64,000 bases of DNA. Origin: Cinclus cinclus. Its lineage: Eukaryota > Chordata > Aves > Passeriformes > Cinclidae. Made by a program: the position numbers and the translations under genes. Below are positions 1 through 12,130 of this stretch, one piece after another (the stretch's first letter is position 1; every line of letters begins with the position of its first letter). The notes below the pieces were generated by a model. It was not told the origin of the DNA. It made no database searches and worked only from the letters and a program-made list of their open reading frames with translations. Location: assembly GCF_963662255.1 (NCBI RefSeq), contig NC_085056.1, forward strand, positions 5,205,716 to 5,269,715. The letters run 5' to 3'.

Positions 1-1347
1 GAACATTACAGGCTCCTCTTGAATTCATCACTGAGCATCATGAGCATCATGCCAGGTAATTTCTCAGCCCCACGGGCAGCTTGTTCAGTAAATCCTTTGT
101 AATCTTTCCCTATACCAGCCAGTGATAAGAAACAAAGAAACCTCCCCTTATCTACCAGTTAAAAATAATCTTTAGGAATTGAGAGGTAGCTCTGCCAACA
201 TCCAGAGGAAGGGTGCAACACTGGCCAGTATTACATGCATTAATATCTGTTTAAAAATGAGAGAGAATGAAAAACAGGCCTGGAACTTGCAAGAATCACA
301 ACATCTCCCAGCTGAGATATGTATTAGAAAGGAAAGAAACAATAAGATGAATAATTTTCCAAATGTTGGAACACTTCCCACCACTCCAGTCTGATGCAGT
401 TTGGTTCAGAGGGGCTAGGATGTGCAGAAAGAAATAAAGTCACAAATTGGCACACAAGTGGTTGCATTCACTAGTTTAAATGAGATCTGGTAATAAGAAA
501 TATACCCACTGATAACTTAAAAAGGAGGTGATACCCCTTCAGCAAAAATAAAATCAAATTCTATGTTTATGGGCAGGGCAGCAGACCCAGCTGTTGGTCA
601 CAGCTCCAGCTGTTTCTGAGGCCTGTTGAGAACACCAAGTTTTAATGCAGCAAAGTCAGACTAAATGTAATGCATGCCCATAAGTTTCATCCTAGAAAGG
701 ATATATTGAACATGTAGATCAAGGCCATAATCTGTAAAAAAATTCATAGTGCTCTCTTAGAGATGCTGCTGTACATCTGAACGAATGTTACAGGACTGAA
801 TAAAGTTCCTCATTTTACACGGGGAAAATCTAATCCACAGGCTTTGTTCTCTCTAACATTGCACATATTTAAAGTATAATATATAATTTTAAGCTGTGTA
901 TTATGTATCCATTAGAATGTTTGTAGGATAAATAAAACATTTGCATGATAAAGCGGACGAGCAATTCGGAGACATTTTTGGTCTCCTGGGTAAATTTGAA
1001 TTTAAGCAGGTATTGTTATGCATTTTTCAGAAGTGTACATTGAGAGAAGAACTTTCTTGAAGTATTATACCAATACCCCAGAACATTTAAGCTTCATAAA
1101 CTGCTTAACTTGTGTTTTCTTAATACTCTTGTAGTTTAAAGGAGCTGAAATATTTTATTATTCTTTAAAATCATGTTCTCTTCAACTTCTCCACCAAACT
1201 TCAAGCAGATGCTTATGAACAATTTACGGAATAAACCCCAAAAGAAATGTTTATCAGTGGAAACATGGACACAGTATTTACCATGGCAATGAGGTACACG
1301 CAACTCCAATGCCACATTTAGAATCAAAATGACAATACCTCACTTAC
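1..1347. other. No gene seen
   Basis: Unassigned AT-rich, CpG-poor sequence. Open frames are 75 codons or shorter and resemble nothing known. A short tandem duplication of a 9-base word (gagcatcat) lies near position 35-52. I see no repeat family or RNA gene. Confidence 0.6.
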
Positions 1348-1426
1348 CTGGAACATAGGACATGAGGATACCAACTCTGTCATCAATCTTTGGTTATATT
1401 TCATCAGAGAAGATGCTTGAGATAGT
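1348..1426 (-). other. Exon-like segment (minus strand)
   Basis: Read on the minus strand, a 79-base segment ends at CAG followed by GTAAGTGAGG, an almost perfect splice donor, and begins after a moderate acceptor ending in ctccctag. One frame is open throughout and ends in frame at the donor (last residues about LVSSCPMFQ). The other two frames are poorer, and the first has a stop. The polypyrimidine tract is only fair. I do not recognise the peptide. It could be a real internal exon or a chance pair, which is expected several times in a window of this size. Confidence 0.15.
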
Positions 1427-3369
1427 CTAGGGAGCTATAGTAATTATTAAACCAGACCATTATTTTGCTTACTCCTAAAAGGGTCGTGACAGTTTTTCAC
1501 GTGAAATCAATCTCAAGATTAAAAAGAAAAACAACTTTATGATAAAAGAAGAAAGGTAATTTAAATAACTGATTATGTGAAGGTGGTACAGAAAAATTAT
1601 CCTTTCTGCTCACACTCTTCAGTAGCTCTGTAGGAAACATGTGCAGCTTGTGGTGAGATTGTTTAAAATGCCAGACTGCCCCCAGGCACACTGGTGGTGC
1701 CTTTGTTTGTGTCACTGCAGCCATTAAACAGCTTAGCCTGGAGAGCTAATGAAGAAGAGGCTATTGTGAAGTTCATTGTGGGAATGATCCACAATGATGG
1801 ATCCACAGTGAAAGGGACAAATCCAGGAGTGGGAAGTGAAAACGCCAATTGCAATTTGGTTTTTATCTTTATTTTCAAAATCACGAAAGTTAAGTTACAT
1901 AGGTGCTCTTGTCGCATCCCATGGACCAGTAAATTCAGCAGCCCGGAGCCAGGAATGCTCTGGTTGCTGAGTGCTTTGTGGCTGTCTTAAGGAGCAGGAT
2001 TTTGCTGGGTTGTGTGGAATTTTGAAAGCAGAGGTATCAGACACATCCTCTGCAACACTGGGAGCCACGTGTGCTGCTTGGGGCAGCAGGCAACCATCAG
2101 AGCACTTTTAGTTACTTCATTATCATTTTCCTGGCAGGTAGAAATCCAGAATGACTGATGGGAGGAACAGCAGTTCAGAAAGTGGATATAGCAGTATCAG
2201 TGTTTGTAGAGTGGATTATTTTAGTTTTTCCACCTGAGATATTCTCCTCAGAGCTGCGTCTCTGAAACAGAACAGAGTGAAATGTGTGTGTTCTGCACCA
2301 GGGTTTGCTGTATCCCTGTGTGTTCTCGTAACTGGGAAACCCATGATGCTGTCAGAAAGTTACCTCCTGGGCCAAATCCAGAGGTGGCATCTGTGGTACT
2401 GCAAATTACACGTTGGTTGTTGTGTTTAAAGGACTTGAAATCGATGGAAGTTGAACAGAGACATATTTTGACATAAACTTCTACCCTGTTATTAGCAGCT
2501 TTTTGCACTTCCTTCCTGCCAGGTTCCCACCACATAACAGAGAGGTGGCGAGTCCTTCTGGCTTATGCTGTCCTTGAAGCTGTGATTTACCCAGCCATGC
2601 ACCTCCCCTTTGGTGGCATCCCCAGGAACTGGTGTCAGTCCCGGTTCTTCAGCACTCCCCAAGGGCTTGAGGGATGTTTGCTTTGGCAGGAAGCTCTCAG
2701 GGCAGGAGCACCCCTTGTTAAACTGCACTGCAGACCCTGCTGGTGGCACAGGGGGTGGGCACAGTGCTGTAGAGTCTGTTTGTAATCATTTGCTCTTGCT
2801 GGAGAAACCAAATATTACTGGATCCATTATGGTGAACACAGAGTAGGAGACTTAAGCGCTTAGTTTCTGATGGATGACTGTGTGGATGTGATAAATGTTA
2901 GAATGGTTGCAGCAATAATGATTCCATGTTGTCTGAGAGGTTGCATTAATTTAATTGGATTTGGAGTCTTAGTTGACCTGCCTCTACACAGTCTTAAGGA
3001 GCCAATCTGCATTGGAGGCGCACAAGAGAGAGGGGGGTGTCTGCTTTTTTTTTATTTTTTAACTTCATAGACAATAAATTCTAGATCAAAGCAAAAACAA
3101 GCAATGATATGTGTAATTTTTTAACAGGAACTCTATAAATATTCAGTGCTGCTGTTTGGCAACATTAAGAAATCACTGAAAAATGCAGTCATTGCTAAAT
3201 GTGTTCATTTGAGAGGTTTGCCACTACAAATGTGCATCTTCAAAGGCCGTGAAACTTAACAATAGCTTTTTGGTATTAGACAGAGAGTTAATTATAACAT
3301 CTATCACACTGGCAAAGTAACTAAAGCAAATCCGTATCCCTCCTTAGTTTTCAGCTTGTTGAGGGAATG
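1427..3369. other. No gene seen
   Basis: Non-repetitive sequence. The 98-codon plus-strand open frame at 1694-1990 has no recognisable domain and no convincing start. The stretch at 2560-2800 is somewhat richer in G and C, which explains its overlapping open frames. No RNA gene or known repeat is seen. Confidence 0.6.
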
Positions 3370-3540
3370 CTGTCAGAAGGAATTTGCCTCAAATGTGTGT
3401 GCTTGGTGATGTTATCAAAGTGTCTGTCAGGGGAACATTTAATACTGTTCAGAGGCCTGAGCAAGCACGTTGGGATTGGCAGAGACAGTGACAGAGGTGA
3501 CCACGGTAGGTCCTGACAGTTTGAATACAGAATTATATAG
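3370..3540. repeat. Dispersed repeat copy A (unknown family)
   Basis: This segment aligns with 6358-6530. Shared words in the same order include CTGTCAG, TTTAA.A.TGTTCA, GAGCAAGC/CAGCAAAC, GG.ATTGGCAGAGACA and the closing CTGACAG/CTGTCAG followed by tTGAA/CTGAA. Read in reverse, both give related conceptual peptides (LSLPIP..LLR..N..K.SP), which follows from the nucleotide similarity and is not evidence of coding. Divergence looks high, so it is probably an old transposon fragment or local duplication. I cannot name the family. Confidence 0.6.
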
Positions 3541-6357
3541 TGCAGTGACAAAGTGTTCAGTTTATTTAAACTGTGGGACAGGATGTGCAGGAGACAAAGG
3601 GAGAAGCAAAGAAAAGGTTAAGTTACTGAAATCTTAATTGAGCTCTGAGTGACTGTTTTTGAATAATTGGTTGTGTCAAAATGTAATGATCACCGGTCTG
3701 GGAAGCTGCAGCCTTTCACCCTCAGGTCAGTGGCACAAATCTGGGCTGTGCTGGTTGTAATGACTGATGGTCAATAACAGCTAATGTGAAATGAATTGCT
3801 GATCTCTGCCCAGCTTCTACTGGATAAGGATCTGCATCACCAACAGTGTGTGCTGGGAGCCCTGGCAAAGGCAGCTTCCAGAGCTAATCTCCTTTTTATG
3901 TGAGTTCCCTGCTGGGAACTGGTTCTTTGGTGTGTGAGACCTTTCACTATTGCAACTGCACTTCTATGAACGCAGTGAAAAGATGAGAATTTTGCTGTTC
4001 AGTGTTTCCTGCCTGTGACTTTTGTGTGTGTTTGGTGAAACCTTAGCAATCCTTCACTAATTCTAAGGAGCTCTTCACAGCACTCCAGGACTGCAGGCAA
4101 CCAGGGCAGCAGGATTAATCACCAAGGATTGTTCTCTGAGGTCTGGACACAATCATTTCACCCTATATTTAAGAATGTTCTTGAGTTTTTATCTTCCAGG
4201 GACAAGGAAATAAAAATAATAACCATTGCACAGACAACATTAACCCACACTATCACTCCCCAGCTGTGCCATGAGCCATTTTTTTCTGCTGCTGGAGTGT
4301 GAGATACATTGCTGGAAGTTTCCTGGAACACATTTAATGTTTTTGAGTACACCTGTCTGTGCATAGGTCTGTTCCAGAGCTGCTCTTCCCAAAAACATGC
4401 CGTACTGCAGGCACTGGGATCTTGGAATGGGGATTTTCCTGTGGCTCAGTAGATCAAAGCAATTCAGCAGTTGCTGTTTTACCTTCTGAAGTGTTCCTTG
4501 GAACAGCTGCCAGATGAAAAGTTTATTTGTGTGTCCCAGGATAAGTTGTAGAAAGTTCCTCTAAGCTGCCTTGAGTATTTTCTATGAATACAAGACAGCC
4601 TTTTAATAGTCCTAAAATAACTTGATTTTGTTGGCACCATTGAAAAGTTCCAAATCTCCTGGACAAGCAATGCAGATGAGAAAAATTCATGAACTTTAGA
4701 GTTGATGTTGATTGTTTCCAAAGAAACCAGCACAGCTTTAGCAGCATAAAGCCAATCCAGGTTTGTATACCCAGGGAGAAAGAAATACCCTTCCTGGTAT
4801 AGTTTTGCCATTGATTTAAAAGTGGAAAAGGTTTCTCCACTGACTCAGCAGGCCTGGAGAGGAATCAGTATCAGTTTCATGGATTCATGAAATCTTTTTT
4901 TGATTACCTGGGTTATTTGGTGGTGAGTCACGTTGCACTCTTCAGTGAGAGCTGAGGAAGGTGTAAGAATGCATGCTCTCCAATTTCCTATTCCACTGTG
5001 CTACCCAAACAGCTGGATCTTCCCTCAGACTCTCGGGAGGGGCGAAGGTTATGAACCAAGCTGTTCACTGGGTTGTGGGCCCTCTCCAGACACATTCCAG
5101 CTGAGAGCGCTGGCATTTGAATGAGAGAAGGTCTTGACATCTTAATTCTGGACTAGCAGGTATCACTCCCCATGCAAATATAATTTCTTAGAGCGTGAGC
5201 AAGTAACATATGTCCAGCCCCTGCACTGCAGAAGCCCCAGGGAATGGGCAACTGAAGTCCAAAAGCCAAACATATTTCCTGATTAATTGGGCCCTTGAGG
5301 CTTTTGGGTGACATTAAAGAATCTGCCAGTCATTTTCCCCCCTCTCACCTCTTCTTTTAGATAGTAAATAATAAAATAACATAAAATCTGATTTCACGAC
5401 CTCATTGCAATGAGTCATTTCATTGCAGATGCTTTGTACCTTCTGTGAGACCTCGTCCTGTAAGGGGCAGGGTGCATATCTTGGATGCCTACTTCAGCTA
5501 CAGAGAGAAAGAAAGAATACAAGCTCAGCTGCTCCTCTTCCAGGCAGGGGTACTGGCTTGGACAGTACCCACCATTGTTGTCAAACTGATGGAATGAGAA
5601 GCTGCTTCTGGGATAAAAGTTTGAAACTAGTCAGGCAGCCAGTTTCTAAAGACAGAAAATGTCTGCAGATTTAAGAGTTTGGTGCATTATTAAAATAATG
5701 TGATTCTAACTCTGTGGCTCATTTTGGGGAGAACAGCCTTGAGATACGCAGAGGCCATGGAGATCACTGGAGAAGACATTTTACCTCCTTTACACATCAG
5801 GAGGACATCTTCCATCTCAAGCTGGCATGGCTCTGTTGGTAAGAATGAAATGGCCCCATTTCCAAGAATACAAGCAGCACCCTGTTTTATCTTTTAATCA
5901 CATAATAGATGATTTTTCCTGTGTAGCCTGGTCTAGGAGTGGTGACTATCTAAGCAACAATTCAAAAATTTTTAAGGGTTCCATATTTTAATTTTATGTT
6001 TTCACTAGTAAGAGTGGCCTGATTGATCAGGACCATCATATGTGAAGAATCTTGCCACCTCCAGCACAAATTGCCTGTGTGAGTTCAGCTGACCATTAGG
6101 ATTCAGCTACCAGCTGCTTGGTCTTTCCCCAGCCAGGCTGAGAAAGAAAATAAGTATCAGCAAGAACCATGGATATTTTTCTGTTGCCTTTGCCGTGGGA
6201 TGCAGCATGTTTTTATATGGTGTGTGTAAGGGGGAGTTCCCTGAAGAGGGATAACACCAGCATGCACAAAGTGACAACCTCTTGGTACCCTTGTAAAATT
6301 CCACCCCGTTAAAGGGAACTGGAGAGGAGATATATGGCTATTAAAGTAAAACATAAC
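3541..6357. other. No gene seen
   Basis: Two overlapping minus-strand open frames of 105 and 110 codons at 4479-4840 lie in different frames of the same segment, which argues that neither is coding. Other open frames are shorter. No known repeat family was recognised apart from a weak resemblance near 5275-5300 to the ttgggccc end discussed elsewhere. Confidence 0.55.
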
Positions 6358-6530
6358 TGCCTGTCAGGGAAAAGTAGTGACAACATGCACCAAAAGCTCC
6401 ACCATCTAATGCCTGTCAGCAGGAGTGGGGAGTTTTTAACATTGTTCATGTTCCTCAGCAAACGCGCTGGAATTGGCAGAGACAAGGATGGAGCTGACAC
6501 GGGCAGGTTCTGTCAGCTGAAATCCGGAGG
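6358..6530. repeat. Dispersed repeat copy B (unknown family)
   Basis: This is the partner of 3370-3540. The best-matching core is 6413-6522 against 3421-3530, with GG.ATTGGCAGAGACA as the clearest shared block. Spacing between the flanking CTGTCAG words (about 60 bases) is kept in both copies. It is in the same orientation, about 3 kb downstream. Family unknown. Confidence 0.6.
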
Positions 6531-6754
6531 TGAGCTGTGTGCATCCCAAAGCCGGTCCTGACAGCTGCATCCACACACTGGCGTGGTTGGGAATCGGGAA
6601 CCGCAGGGGAGGGACCAGTCAGAGCTGCATCTTCTCCCAAAGAGGCAACATCCATGAGTAGGAAAAGGAAGGGGGCAGGGAGAGAGAAAGAACAACAAAA
6701 AACAATGCCTATTATGTTTCATGTCAGTGTTGCTGTCATTAGGTAGTCGGAAAG

Positions 6755-7436
6755 ATTTCAAACAGATAAACTCCCCTTTGGTATGGCAGACTGTCTTGGC
6801 AGCCAATTTTAGGCCTTGATTTGATTGATAAACTCTTTGTGACAAGGAAGGATAAAAGAGGCCCCTAGTTTGGTACATATAAATAGGAAATTAGCTGGCA
6901 AAGTTGTCAAAGATAATTAACTCTCTGATTCTGTGTGTCTATTCAGGTTGACATACTGAAATTATTTAGAAATGCACATGTCAACGCTCTGACAGAATTT
7001 GGTGCTGATCAGATAAACAGTTTTTGAGATGCCTGATTGTAAAATGATGTAAGAGCTTAGCTGGTGGTTTTATCATTATGCATTCTCTTAGCAGCAGCAG
7101 GTATCAAACGGCAACACCATCCTTTAATGTGTGAGATTCAGAGATCGGAGGCAAAGTTAAGCGCTGCTTCACAGCACTCAGCTCACTTGTTTTGTTCCTT
7201 GCCCCTAGGTTAAACAAAATACTAATAATGTGCTAAATTCCTGGGTGTTCATCGGCTCCTCATCCTTTCCCCAGGCACAATTGGAAGTAACAAAGATAAG
7301 GGTCTATGAGATAAGAGGTCTGAAAGCCGCGGCATTTTGTTACTCCTTCAGAGGAGATAAACTACTCGCTGCTATAATCCCAAACTCAAAGATTGACAAG
7401 GTTAGGAAAGTGCAACAGGAAAAAGCCAGTGGCTGA
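6755..7436. other. Possible conserved noncoding block
   Basis: The block is dense in words typical of vertebrate enhancers: several GATAA cores (near 6767, 6825, 6850, 7012, 7366), TGATTGAT and forkhead-like TAAACA near 6820 and 7211, and TAATTA-like homeodomain cores near 6917. It also keeps several CpGs (near 7108, 7145, 7162, 7250, 7329) in a window that has very few. CpG retention and the lack of decayed repeats fit purifying selection, but conservation cannot be measured from one sequence. The 3' third overlaps an exon-like open frame. Confidence 0.35.
7209..7436 (+). other. Exon-like open frame, possible terminal exon
   Basis: A good acceptor (pyrimidine-rich tgttttgttccttgcccctag, AG at 7207-7208) is followed by 75 open codons and TGA. 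The predicted peptide begins VKQNTNNVLNSWV and ends KVQQEKASG. I recognise no domain. The open frame starts right after the acceptor, since an in-frame TAG spans the splice site, as expected of an exon but also of chance. It lies inside the block described at 6755-7436, so constraint there could instead be regulatory. Confidence 0.15.
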
Positions 7437-9645
7437 ATGTCTTTATAGTGGCTCCTATTAAAGCAATGACAGAGAACAACAAATATATTTAGCATTGCAC
7501 AGTCAGCGTCTCAGCCACTGTCCCTTGTTTACAGATGTCTGCAGTGGCTGGTGCAGCACTGTGTGTGGAGTGCACCTCCTGAATGGGATTTAATTTCCAA
7601 GTTCCATCAATGTCCTTGGAAAAGTTAAACTTGATGTGTGTATGTATTGTACAGCAGATGTGAAAGCACCATAGTCCTCCAGAGCAGCTTGACTTTGATA
7701 ACTTCTTGGAGATTTTCTCCATCTGAAAGTGTTTTTCAGCCTCTAAAGCCAGATGCTCCTTGGCAGTGGAAAGTTATAGGCACCAACATCTGTCTTGAAC
7801 ATGATATCAATGGAACATAACTTGTCTTAGCTTTCCTTAAAAAAAGGAAAAAAAGCTCCACCTGGAGCTTTCTGTGACTGTATGGACTGGGACGGAAAGC
7901 AACACTGCTCCAGTTCTGAGTGAATGCTGTGGCTGCATCAAATCAACTCACCCTTCTCCTCCCAGCTGGAGTAGAATCCAGGTTGGGATTTTTAAGCCTC
8001 TAGAGTCTAAACTCGTATTGGACACTGTCCGTCAAGCCTCACAGCTTTCTGTCATGTCTTGAAAGCTGTCAATCAGTCCAGCTTTTCACCCTGGGATCCA
8101 ACCTCTGGACTGGCAGCTTTGCTTGAATGCTTACCTTTCCAGAGTCCTGTCAATGGGGGTTAACTACAGAAGGAAATAGAAAGAAAATGAATACAGAATA
8201 GATTGGCCATTGCATTTATTTAAGGAGACAACGGGGACAATGCTACAAACCACAAAACCACTAACATCTCACCTGCAGAGTCTCTGCCCTGTGTATCAGC
8301 AGTGCAAACAGCTGCCCTTAACCTGCTTGAGCTGCTGCTGCTGCTCTCTGAAGTACTGACTGCTGTCTGTCTCCTGTCCTTTGTGTGCCTTTCCTACCGT
8401 GGCTTTCAAGGCAATGTGAGCATGTGAAATGTCAGGCACACAGAGGCCAAGATCTGGCCCATTCAAATCATGACTCCTGTGCCTCTCAACCAAATCTGCC
8501 TTATTATACTCAAGTCCTGGCTTTGATCATGCTGCTGTGATGAGGAACTCCAGGATCGTGCAAAGACCTACCCCAAAAACATACCATGTACTTAACCTCT
8601 CACAAGATTCACAAAGGGTAGGAACAGGATCTCTGCAAGTCAGTACTGATGAATGTGCTACTGTCCTCAGTGTCAAAATGATAATGGCACATGCATTATT
8701 CTTCCTGAGAGCCCTACAGTTCCTTTTTATCATATTTTGCACTCATTTGTACAATGAGCAATGTCTTGCCTCCCATCACTTACATACCAAGGAGCTTTTT
8801 GTCTTTTTATAAATAGGGTCTCACTTGACATAACAAAATTCATGATGTTATTTCCACATCCATAAGCATTTCTGTAGTGCTTATTTCTACATTTGCATTC
8901 TGCAACTATCTTGTGCAAGTAGGCACCCCAGGGGCCAGAAATTTGGCTTTAGCAGTAAGATGTTATTTTTCTCTTTTGCTATTCACCTTAACATGAGATT
9001 TTAAGAATTATGGAGGTCTCTGGTGGTTAATAAGGGAATGGATGCAGGCACCTATTGAAAGCACAGGGACGGGCAAGTGTTTTTTACAAGACATCCTAAA
9101 TACAGATGCCTTTGCTTTATTAGGTTCATCATGTCTAATTCAGCCCTCCCAGCACATGGCAGTGGGGGGCTGTTCATAAAGGAACTCATATTCTCATGTA
9201 TAATGCAGCATTATCTAACCTTCCATATAGATCACTGGTTTAGGATGAATTATCTCAGAGCTGTGTGCGCCTGTGTTGTGTGGTATCTATCTTACAATAG
9301 GTTTGTAACTTATCTCAATTGAAACCAAAGGAATAAACTGGAAGGAAATGCACTTTTCTCTTGAGTGGCTCTTGTTAGAGCTTAGTTGAAATGTAGCATC
9401 TTACAGAGACTCCGTTTATACACAATTTGATGATGAAGGCTTTGCTGCAGGCAACCTGGGAACATGAAATAGGGCTTTAATCATAATGCTTCCACTTTTC
9501 TCCATTGGGAGCTGTAGGTGTGCAGTGCCTCGGCATAGAAACCTGCTTTCATTTTGATGCCCCGTATGGATTTATGTGCCTGAGCTTAGGTATGCAGATT
9601 TGGAAACAATGTCCCTGTAAACCAGAGCTACCCAAAAGACAGAGG
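7437..9645. other. No gene seen
   Basis: Contains two short inverted repeats (7832-7871), a short CTG run at about 8332-8345 and otherwise unassigned sequence. The 91-codon frame at 8537-8812 has no recognisable features. Confidence 0.55.
7832..7871. repeat. Two adjacent perfect inverted repeats
   Basis: First, TTTCCTT (7832-7838) faces AAGGAAA (7844-7850) across five A. Second, AAAGCTCCA (7852-7860) faces TGGAGCTTT (7863-7871) across two bases. They are separated by a single base. They could form hairpins or a small cruciform. No function is known to me. Confidence 0.7.
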
Positions 9646-10296
9646 TCTCACAGAAGGACGTGGGGCTGTGGGTGGGTGACAAGCTGACCGTGAGCCAGCT
9701 CTGAGCTTCTGCAGCAAAGGCCAACAGCATGAGGAGGAGCATGAGCAGCATGAGGAGGAACATGGCCACCAGGCTGAGAAGGGGTTCTTGCCCTCTGCTC
9801 CGTGCTGGTGAGACTCATGCAGGATCTGTGTCCAGGCTTGGGCTCCCAGTGCAGGAAAGGGTTGGTGGGACTGCAGCCAGTCCAGTGAAGGGCTGCAGAG
9901 ATTATTAAGAGGCAGAAGAATCTGACATACGAGGAGAGGCAAAGAGAGCTAGGCCTGTCCAAGCTGCAGAAGAGAAGGCTGAAGGGATATATTGCCAGCT
10001 CGTATCAGTATCAGATGGTGGAGACTAGAGGAGGCAGAGCCACTCTTCTCAATGCTGCACAAGTTGAAATACAGGAAATGCAGTTTAAATACGAGGTGTT
10101 TTTTCCAATATGAGGGTGATGAAAAACTGTAACAAATTACCCCAGGGTGTGAATGGAGTTTCCATCATTGGAAGGTCTCAGAACACCATTGGACACACCC
10201 TAGAGCAACTTGCTGTGTCTGACCTTGCTTGAGCAGAGGGGTTGGACTGGACTATCTCCAGAGATCCTTTCCATCCCAAACTCATAGTATGGAATT
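9646..10296 (+). mobile_element. CR1 LINE, 5'-truncated 3' end
   Basis: Recognisable CR1 3' sequence in the sense orientation: the end of the reverse transcriptase reading (CTGACCGTGAGCCAGC, CTCTGCTCCGTGCTGGTGAGACTC, GTGTCCAGGCTTGGGCTCCCAG), the AGAGCTAGGCCTGTCCAAGC stretch, then the 3' UTR (CTTGCTTGAGCAGAGGGGTTGGACTGGACTATCTCCAGAGATCC, quoted here only in parts) and the terminal catagtatggaatt octamer-like end. CR1 is the main LINE of birds. Frameshifts and stops show it is dead. One internal stretch (9726-9766) is replaced by a 21-base tandem duplication. Confidence 0.9.
9726..9766. repeat. 21-base tandem duplication inside CR1
   Basis: The word agcatgaggagga occurs at 9726 and again 21 bases on at 9747, with matching flanks. 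Other CR1 copies have unrelated sequence here. This is local expansion after insertion. On the minus strand it creates a leucine/methionine-rich run that mimics a signal peptide. Confidence 0.75.
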
Positions 10297-11889
10297 GTCT
10301 TTTCCACAAAACCTGGGTTTTCCTCTAAGGAGAAGAGCATAGGTGGTTATGTCCCGGAGCGGGAGTAACTTCCTCATAACTTGTTGGCAGATGCTTGACA
10401 CATCTGTTTGCTTTAGACTTCCACTGAAAAGACATTTCTGTTCCTGCATCACATGTGTCAAATTCAGCTTCTGGGGAAATGTACAGATGTTCACACACAG
10501 AGAAGAAAATAACATGCCATGGGAGTATGTCATGGCTGTTGATATATCTTACACTGTATTAATGAGGAAAATATGTTTCGTTTAATTAAAACATTTCGCC
10601 TGGGCTTCAGATATGTTGCGATTTTAACAAGCTTTTACTTGTGTGTGGTTAATAAACACGTTGGGTGTGTGTGAGCACAGTGATGCTCACATGCTGCTCT
10701 TTCCATCTACCTCTAAGGATGGGCCCAGTGCTGATGGCAAGGTTGTTGTAGGGATTTTTTTTAGGAAACTGCATGCCAATACTTCTCTTGCCTTTCATCT
10801 GCTACTTCTTTGTGTGATTTTACTCGAGAAAATAGTCAGAGTACTTATGGAACAGTCTGGGGCTTCTTACGAGTTAAAAGTGGTAGATGTATGAGGGACA
10901 GGGAAAGTGCTACATGTGCCATGAGGGTTGGGGAAGCCTTGGGTATTTGGTGATAAATAGGGTGAGAAAGGGGTCTCTCACTCATCTTCAATTCATCGCT
11001 CTTGTGGAGCTTAAAAAGCAGTAGCTACTCTGTTTTATTTCCATATGTTTGCCATATGATCGTGCCGTCTGTGCATATTCTTTTTCCATTTTCCTGCACT
11101 TGATTTCTAGACAGAATTATGTACATTTTGAAGGTGCAGTAGATTTTGCTGTTGGTGGGTTTGGAAGCTTGAATCTTCACTAACAAAGTATATATGTATA
11201 TATATATATATTTTTTTTCTTTTTGCCTATTTCCAGACCTGATTTTCTCTCCTGTACTGACAAGTTTTCTTTTTCCATCAAATAGGACAAAATGTGTGGC
11301 CTTGAATATGAGCGTGCAGTCTGTGATTGTTCTGCTTCTGCAGTCACGTTGTCATTTGGGGATTTTGCAGCCTCCTGATCTGCATATGGGGCCAAAAGAG
11401 TTCCAGCTGTGAATAATTCAGTCTCCTGCCAGTATTATTGAGGTGCCTGCTACCTAGAAAACTCAGGGTGCCCTTGTGATGTCTGACTTTCATCTGTGCC
11501 AGAAGCCTTATACAAGTCTAGGGAAGCTGGTGTCGTGGGCTCACTAAGGTATTATAGGTAAATCCTGTTCTCCCAAAAAGACAAATATTTAGGCTTTTCA
11601 GGTGACATGCTTTAGTAACTGTTGGCATATATATTTCCCTAAAAATCTGGACTTTTGTTACACAGAGGGAGCAAAAAAAATCTCAGAGTTCAAGGACCAC
11701 ATCTGCTCCACAGCTGCAACAAATATCAACTTTATCACCAGCTTTCTTGATGCAGGGTAAACTATGGCAAATACAGTCTTCCTAAGCAATTAATGAAAGG
11801 TCTTGGTATTATCTCAGCAGGAATGTAGGAATGGAAAAAGGGAGCAACTATGGAAATTTTTTTACAGAACTAGGAAAAAATGAGCCTCA
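10297..11889. other. No gene seen
   Basis: Unassigned sequence. A TA dinucleotide run with an adjoining T tract occupies 11188-11219. The open frames here (up to 83 codons) show nothing recognisable. Confidence 0.6.
11188..11219. repeat. (TA)n microsatellite plus T tract
   Basis: About eleven TA dinucleotides with one interruption, followed by eight T. Simple repeat. Confidence 0.9.
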
Positions 11890-12130
11890 GTAGCAAAAAT
11901 AAGAATATAAAATTGATTTTCCAAACTTCTTCTAGAAAACAGAATTGCAAAATCGGTGGATAAAAGGCAATTTGCTGGATTTACTGATGATTTTAGTAAT
12001 GCATTTGATGTGGTTTCTTATGACATTCTTGCTTGCAAAACAAGTTTACACATTGGTTAGGGTATAAACATTGTGTTGCAACGACTGCAAACTGGTTGAA
12101 GGGTAATTACTAACAGTAAAGTGTGGTGTT
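11890..12130 (+). mobile_element. Decayed CR1-like LINE, reverse transcriptase part
   Basis: Bases 11977-12033 read GFTDDFSNAFDVVSYDILA, which matches the conserved D-F-S-K-A-F-D-x-V-S-H-D-I-L stretch of CR1/L2-type reverse transcriptases. Upstream, the acttcttctagaaaacagaatt region and, downstream, the actgcaaactggttgaagg region also read like the corresponding CR1 nucleotides. The frame breaks within about 30 codons on either side. It is older than the CR1 ends at 9646 and 20824. Confidence 0.65.

Noticed and set aside
4479..4840. Two overlapping minus-strand frames of 110 and 105 codons
   Set aside because: They occupy different frames of the same bases, and neither has a recognisable domain.
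6513..6878. 121-codon minus-strand open frame
   Set aside because: It overlaps repeat copy B and the possible conserved block, and shows no domain.
9572..9769. Minus-strand frame starting with a Leu/Met-rich signal-peptide-like run
   Set aside because: It is the antisense of the 21-base duplication inside the CR1 element.
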